Shown here piece by piece: positions 4,401 through 6,960 of a stretch of 6,960 nt of DNA (its first letter is position 1; the number at the start of each line of letters is the position of its first letter). The stretch is from Verrucomicrobiota bacterium (GTDB taxonomy: Bacteria > Verrucomicrobiota > Verrucomicrobiia > Opitutales > Seribacteraceae): assembly GCA_030830145.1 (NCBI GenBank), contig JAURNO010000422.1:1-6960 (forward strand). The letters run 5' to 3'. The notes under the pieces are model-generated. The model saw nothing but the letters and a program-made list of their open reading frames with translations. It did no database searches and had not been told where the DNA came from. Position numbers and translations under genes: made by a program.

Positions 4401-6960
4401 ATTGGTGAGGGCTCTTCCTTCTCCACTTCTGCCATTACCTGCCTGAGCGATTAAAACATTATTTACAGAATGTCCTGTGTTAGTGTGTCCCCCTCCATGA
4501 TGAACTTCTCGATTGAACCAAATCGAAAAGCTGCAAGCTTCCGGTGAGTCCAAGGCATCGATGTCTCCCAATCCTATTCCCCAATCTTGAGTTGAATTGC
4601 CTAAAGTAAACCAACTTTGAAGCCTGTAAGCGCCTCCGTTTCGACCAAAACGATCGGAAGCCAATACGGCGCTGTTGATCGTGCCATGGTTTCCGTTTCC
4701 GGAAATGTCGGTAGTATTCCCATCAAAAGGAAGCCATGCGATCAGACCGGTTGTGAGGTCAGCAGGGTTGTCTGAAGGGTCGTCCGTTAGGTTGATCGTG
4801 AAATTCCCTTCGACCGTTGCATTATGCTCATCTTGGACCCGCACGCGGATGGAATAGATCGAGGCGTTGCTCTCGAAATCGAAGGTGTTGGCGGTCTTGA
4901 GCGTACCGTTCGTTTCGAGCGTAAAGAGTGAATTGTTTCCGTCGCCGGGTCCACTCACCAACGAGTAGGTCAAGTGAGGTTTTCTATTTCCTGTTTTCTT
5001 GTTGTCGAAACCATAGGCTGGCCACACCGCGTTCGAAGCGAGAGGAGCGGAAGCTTGGACGCAGTATAGTTTGTTGTTCTGAGAACCGATCAACAATTTT
5101 CCATTCGGAGAAATGCAGGGAGAGGAAACATTGAATCCGTTTCCAACCTGCAAATCCCACAGTTTCGTTCCGTCGTTCCCGTTGATCGAATAAAGCTTTC
5201 CATTTATATCTCCAAAATAAACGCTGTTGTCCGAAGCCACGGTCGGGGTGTTTCGTGTTCCCGATGAACCGGTGCTGAATGCCCATTTCTGCGTTCCTGT
5301 TTTTGAGTCCAGGGCGAGAAGCTTGCCGGATGAAGTAACCGCAAAAAGCGAGTCGTCGTAGCCCAAGGTGACAGGTCCCGCAACTGCCGATTGGGCGTTG
5401 TGTGTCCAGATCAGGGATCCGTCGCCGGGGTCCAAAGCATAAATTTTTCCATCGTGGCATCCGAAATAAACGGTGCCATCAAGACCGAGGGCCGGGGAAG
5501 ACCAAATTTTTTGAGCGACTGTGAATTCCCAAATTTTTGATCCGTCGGATGAATCAAGTGCATACAGTTTGGCGTTGCTCGAAGCGGCTGTGCCGAAGAA
5601 CAGTTTTCCGTCTTTGGATAGAACCGTTTTGGTATGTATTTGTGACCCGGCGTTGAATTCCCAAACCTTTGTGCCGTCGTTACAGTTCAATGCATAGAAT
5701 TTATTGTCACAAGAACCAATGTAAAGTTTGCCGTTTCCATCCAATGTCGGAGAAGCCACCACTTTGTTCCCAGTTGCAAATTCCCAAAGTTTGTTGCCTT
5801 GAAAATTAAACGAATAGATTTTTCCGTTTTCAGTACCCACGTAAACCCTTCCGTTTTGGCCAATTGCAGGTTTGCAGAACGGGTGACTGCCGTTGAATTT
5901 CCACAACTCTGCTCCGGTTTCCGAATCCAACGCATAAAATTTATTGTCCTTCGATCCAAAGAAAACCATTCCGTTTGAAGCAAGAGCGGGCTTTGACCAA
6001 ATTGCTCCACCTGTTTCAAACTCCCAAACCTTCATTCCCAAGTCCTGGGTGAACCTTCTGTTTAAATCCGGATCGGTTGCGTTGAATTCACCGACCACCG
6101 TTCCGGTCGGTTGGTTCTCCGGGAAGGCGAGGGGAGCGGTGGAGTTGAGATCGGAGGGAGGTGTGTTGGTCTGCACGGGCCATGTGCGTTGCGTAGTTGT
6201 CCCATCCCCCAATTGACCTGTGTTGTTCCGTCCCATTCCCCAAAGGTTGCCATTGCTTTTCATGTATAGAGTGGTATACATGGACGCAGCGACTGAAGAT
6301 ACACCACTCGATTCGAGTTGAAAGGGAGTGTGGTTCACTGGACCTAAAGACGGGTTGCCCAACACCGCACCGTAATAATTGTTACCCATTCCCCAAAGGC
6401 TACCATCGCTTTTCAAGAACAAACTATGGATATAACCAACGGCGATTGCAGTTACTCCGCTTGACTGAACTTGCACGGGCGTGCTTCTATGTGTTTGGCT
6501 TCCGTCACCCAATTGCCCATAACTGTTATTGCCCATTCCCCAAAGGCTTCCGTCGCTCTTGACGTACAAACTGTGAGCGGGTTGCGAAGAGCCTCCTTCT
6601 CCTGCTGAAGCCAATACCACTCCACTCGATTCGATTTGCACGGGAGAGTTTCGATCGGTGTTGGTTCCGTCTCCCAATTGGCCGAAGTAATTACGCCCCA
6701 TTGCCCAAAGGCTCCCGTCGCTCTTGACGTACAAACTATGATTGCCACCCGCATCGACCGCAGTGACCCCGCTTACTTCGACTTGCACGGGCGATGCACG
6801 TTGTGAGGTCGTGCCGTCCCCCAATTGGCCGTAATTGTTCTGCCCCATTGCCCAAAGGCTCCCGTCGCTCTTGACGTACAAACTATGATTGCCACCTGCG
6901 TCGACCGCAGTAACCCCGCTTGCTTCGATCTGTGCCGGCGTATTGCCATAACCGCCTCCC
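1464..6960 (-). CDS. Giant secreted/surface multidomain protein: RCC1, PQQ propeller, cadherin, LamG, FN3 (5' partial)
   Basis: One open frame runs from the right edge to a TAA at 1464-1466, with 1831 codons visible. The start lies outside: codons between 6959 and 6882 are already in-frame RCC1 sequence, so the TTG at 6881 is an internal Leu. Residues counted from 6959: RCC1 repeats 1-266; cadherin A, N-part 271-298; PQQ propeller 299-662; cadherin A, C-part 663-727; LamG 1 737-963; cadherin B 977-1072; EF-hand-like loop 1076-1087; LamG 2 1103-1311; cadherin C 1318-1415; cadherin D 1428-1523; repetitive linker 1529-1620; FN3-like 1625-1721; Trp-rich module 1730-1831. No catalytic motif, membrane segment or LPXTG was seen. 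From these families I infer an extracellular, calcium-stabilised adhesion or glycan-recognition protein; its ligand is unknown. A protease gene follows 2 bases downstream. The domain calls are from motifs, and boundaries are good to about 10 residues. Confidence 0.95.
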   Translation of the reverse strand, partial: GGGYGNTPAQIEASGVTAVDAGGNHSLYVKSDGSLWAMGQNNYGQLGDGTTSQRASPVQVEVSGVTAVDAGGNHSLYVKSDGSLWAMGRNYFGQLGDGTNTDRNSPVQIESSGVVLASAGEGGSSQPAHSLYVKSDGSLWGMGNNSYGQLGDGSQTHRSTPVQVQSSGVTAIAVGYIHSLFLKSDGSLWGMGNNYYGAVLGNPSLGPVNHTPFQLESSGVSSVAASMYTTLYMKSNGNLWGMGRNNTGQLGDGTTTQRTWPVQTNTPPSDLNSTAPLAFPENQPTGTVVGEFNATDPDLNRRFTQDLGMKVWEFETGGAIWSKPALASNGMVFFGSKDNKFYALDSETGAELWKFNGSHPFCKPAIGQNGRVYVGTENGKIYSFNFQGNKLWEFATGNKVVASPTLDGNGKLYIGSCDNKFYALNCNDGTKVWEFNAGSQIHTKTVLSKDGKLFFGTAASSNAKLYALDSSDGSKIWEFTVAQKIWSSPALGLDGTVYFGCHDGKIYALDPGDGSLIWTHNAQSAVAGPVTLGYDDSLFAVTSSGKLLALDSKTGTQKWAFSTGSSGTRNTPTVASDNSVYFGDINGKLYSINGNDGTKLWDLQVGNGFNVSSPCISPNGKLLIGSQNNKLYCVQASAPLASNAVWPAYGFDNKKTGNRKPHLTYSLVSGPGDGNNSLFTLETNGTLKTANTFDFESNASIYSIRVRVQDEHNATVEGNFTINLTDDPSDNPADLTTGLIAWLPFDGNTTDISGNGNHGTINSAVLASDRFGRNGGAYRLQSWFTLGNSTQDWGIGLGDIDALDSPEACSFSIWFNREVHHGGGHTNTGHSVNNVLIAQAGNGRSGEGRALTNVEIGSEGSKFEIYIDSDDSDGTVYLEAGLSSMRWYHLVVVFDESLKVYLDGSLIGTYNQYGGKIESSDTLPLIIGAAGRNQDYMGGFDGLIDNFRIYERALSSIEVSALYNLENSPQNSLPTNLNSTAPLAFSENQPIGTIVGEFNATDADAGATLSYHFASGAGDTHNSLFTMDSNGTLKTAITFDFESNASSYSIRVQVKDEFNATAEGNFTVTLRDVFEDADGDGFSDQEEAGAGTLHNDPSSKPGLDYGLVGYWPLDGNASDMSGNGNHGILKNGPNSGTDRNGIAGKAYSFDGVDDWLEIPSSSSLNFSSANGISVQLWVNSEQADQWIPLIRKGYANQSPENGEWEFRLPTGTEGKIQFATISKKLNYNGNLVQAGRWHCFAFSANLITKEVQLFLDGNPVATQVIPELSTFSCNKWIRIGQHTAQNLIQGQVDEVRIYNRALSANYIAALYQLQKPNSSPVFANPASATVPENQTFAIELNASDPDGDALTYSISGGLEEAKFDLNASTGVLTFKSPPDYEANASSSGNNIYSVVVQVSDGTLDANQTVTIHVTDVYEAPPNTAPIDLNSTAPLTIAENQPVGTFVGQFTANNPDANATFSYLLVPGANQNDNHLFFLEANGTLKTASTFDYESNASTYSIRVQAKDESNATVEGNFTVSLTDVYEVPTDQTGGSEDNSSGENNATQPGSGDSNGTNPGNNGTQPGFGDSNTTTSDNNGTQVLPGDSNASQPDGNSTQVLPIDSNATTPDTNGTQPGTPVGDLFQPIVETGEAKKISKVSATLRGSLVDNGGAPITERGFLLSERPNPKPGRKNVTRLDSNTSKNFQAQATNLKAGKKYFFRAFAINAQGTALGSVETFTTIAGPPSPSWINAQPRTAANWWTSRWFGNFYLNANGWARHEKLGWVFPMESPTAGLWLWKRDFGWLWTDKEIYPFLYKSSTGGWHYFYGNHEDTLFLYDYSTKRWITLLQK
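1467..1772 (-). other. Trp-rich C-terminal module of the giant protein
   Basis: The last 102 residues (from WINAQP to LLQK) contain 12 Trp and many Tyr/Phe, in a W-x-x-x-W-F-G-N-F-Y, LGWVFP, LWLWKRDFGWLWT, YPFLY, GWHYF order. It recalls C-terminal modules I associate with large exported proteins of marine Verrucomicrobiota, and superficially resembles aromatic cell-wall-binding repeats. The function is not established here; anchoring or secretion targeting is an inference from position and composition. Confidence 0.65.
1785..2087 (-). other. Fibronectin type III-like domain
   Basis: Residues 1625-1721 run QPIVETGEAKKISKVSATLR, then GGAPITERGFLLSE, LKAGKKYFFRAFAINAQG and ending VETFTT. The G-x-x-Y-x-(F/V)-R-A-x-A-x-N-x-x-G block and the terminal T-F-T-T match bacterial FN3 modules of the 'novel and repeated extracellular' kind. 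It sits between the repetitive linker and the Trp-rich end, probably as a spacer. Confidence 0.72.
2130..2333 (-). repeat. 51-bp tandem repeat encoding a 17-residue Asn/Thr-rich linker (4 units plus a partial fifth)
   Basis: Units at 2333-2283, 2282-2232, 2231-2181 and 2180-2130 encode NNATQPGSGDSNGTNPG and three variants. A partial fifth (TNGTQPG) follows. Thr4, Gln5, Asp10, Ser11 and Asn12 are constant, and every full unit has N-x-S/T at positions 2 and 12. It connects the last cadherin repeat to the FN3-like domain and probably acts as an extended spacer. Unit number may vary between strains. Confidence 0.88.
3027..3653 (-). other. LamG/concanavalin A-like domain 2
   Basis: Residues 1103-1311 begin LDYGLVGYWPLDGNASDMSG and carry YSFDGVDDWLEIP, GISVQLWVNSE, WHCFAFSANL, VQLFLDG and QVDEVRIYNRALS, the complete LamG_3 signature. 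Outside the opening SGNGNHG and closing RIYxRALS blocks it is clearly divergent from LamG 1, so it looks like an independent acquisition or an old duplication. Confidence 0.87.
3699..3734 (-). other. EF-hand-like calcium loop
   Basis: The 12 residues DADGDGFSDQEE match the canonical EF-hand loop, with Asp at 1, 3, 5 and 9, Gly at 6 and Glu at 12. A single isolated loop of this kind (thrombospondin type 3- or dockerin-like) between domains is common in bacterial extracellular proteins and usually stiffens the linker by binding calcium. It joins cadherin B to LamG 2. Confidence 0.75.
4071..4751 (-). other. LamG/concanavalin A-like domain 1
   Basis: Residues 737-963 begin TGLIAWLPFDGNTTDISGNG and include SFSIWFNR, WYHLVVVFDESLKVYLDGSLIG and a closing GLIDNFRIYERALS. 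This is the standard course of a Laminin_G_3/LamGL jelly-roll domain, usually a glycan- or protein-binding module. The coding DNA looks AT-richer than its surroundings (35-38% GC in two sampled 60-base lines). It lies between cadherin A and cadherin B. Confidence 0.85.
4974..6065 (-). other. PQQ/BamB-type 8-repeat beta-propeller nested in a cadherin repeat
   Basis: In-frame residues 299-662 (364 aa) contain eight copies of a Gx(V/L)(Y/F)(F/I)G...(D/N)(G/N)K(L/I/F)YALD..(D/T)GxxxW.F motif, beginning at KVWEF (6032) and ending in NKLYCVQ. After these comes WPAYGFDNKKTGNRK, a terminal motif often seen after propellers of this family. Eight units fit the eight-bladed fold of PQQ-repeat and BamB proteins. 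No quinoprotein dehydrogenase catalytic residues were recognised, so a structural or binding role is more likely than an enzyme. It is flanked by the two halves of one cadherin repeat (6149-6066 and 4973-4782). Confidence 0.88.
6153..6959 (-). repeat. RCC1-type propeller repeats (five full, one partial)
   Basis: Units of about 49-55 residues repeat the pattern HSLYVKSDGSLWAMG..., GQLGDGT, R..PVQ(V/I)..SGV. Five full units follow the tail of another that enters from the right edge. The first two units have a period of exactly 147 bp, and bases 6695-6749 are identical to 6842-6896 (55 bp). Unit 4 departs from the pattern: GQLGDG is replaced by a longer GAVLGNPSLG segment. Classical RCC1 folds as a seven-bladed propeller, so more blades are expected outside the window. 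In bacteria such arrays are usually extracellular and of unknown ligand; a nucleotide-exchange role is not implied. Confidence 0.9.

Larger units (their letters stand above)
2388..6149 (-). repeat. Dispersed cadherin-like repeats A-D within the giant gene
   Basis: Four cadherin-type units are seen: A (6149-6066 plus 4973-4782, split), B (4031-3744), C (3008-2715) and D (2678-2391). A, B and D share LNSTAPL..ENQP, NGTLKTA..FD(F/Y)ESNAS and YSIRV(Q/R). C is of a different subtype (ASDPDGDALTYSISGG). A and B are also close in DNA: 27 bases are identical at 6123-6149 and 4005-4031. Such units usually form calcium-bridged rods. Confidence 0.82.

Noticed and set aside
4974..6065. Propeller segment as an assembly artefact or separate gene
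   Set aside because: The frame stays open through both joins, there is no start or stop signal, and the cadherin halves match their paralogues to the residue. An artefact would rarely do this, though read coverage should be checked.
6879..6881. TTG as the start of the giant protein
   Set aside because: The 26 upstream codons are in frame and continue the RCC1 pattern (IEASGVTAVDAGGNHSL), so the true start is beyond the right edge.

Overview
The window reads entirely on the minus strand and holds two large, incomplete protein genes with only 2 bases between them. Right to left, the first is a giant extracellular multidomain protein (1464 to the right edge, 1831 codons visible, 5' end outside the window). 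It is followed by a secreted zinc metalloprotease (1461 to the left edge, 487 codons visible, 3' end outside). No RNA gene, mobile element, CRISPR array, promoter or terminator could be supported. There is no stretch without a gene. The plus strand holds only antisense reading frames over these two genes.

The style of the proteins suggests a marine member of the Verrucomicrobiota (Opitutales/Puniceicoccales type). The signs are cadherin repeats of the LNSTAPL..ENQP..G..VGEFNATD type, LamG modules with GL(I/V)xxxPxDGNxxDxSGNGNHG, a Trp-rich C-terminal module, and a Calx-beta-like domain directly after a reprolysin-like protease. This assignment is from memory of family style, not from a search.

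The giant protein, N to C as visible, runs: RCC1 repeats (at least five); the first strand(s) of a cadherin repeat; an 8-repeat PQQ/BamB-type beta-propeller; the rest of that same cadherin repeat; LamG 1; a cadherin repeat; an EF-hand-like calcium loop; LamG 2; two more cadherin repeats; a 51-bp tandem-repeat linker rich in N-x-S/T; a fibronectin-III-like domain; and a Trp-rich C-terminal module. The most striking point is that the PQQ propeller lies inside a cadherin repeat. It replaces a four-residue loop exactly and leaves the frame open on both sides.

The two genes are almost certainly co-transcribed, and the second has no obvious Shine-Dalgarno, so it may be translated by coupling. A reasonable inference is a co-expressed pair made of a large surface or secreted adhesion/recognition protein and a secreted protease that processes it or acts on the same substrate. 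Nothing in the sequence proves the functional link.
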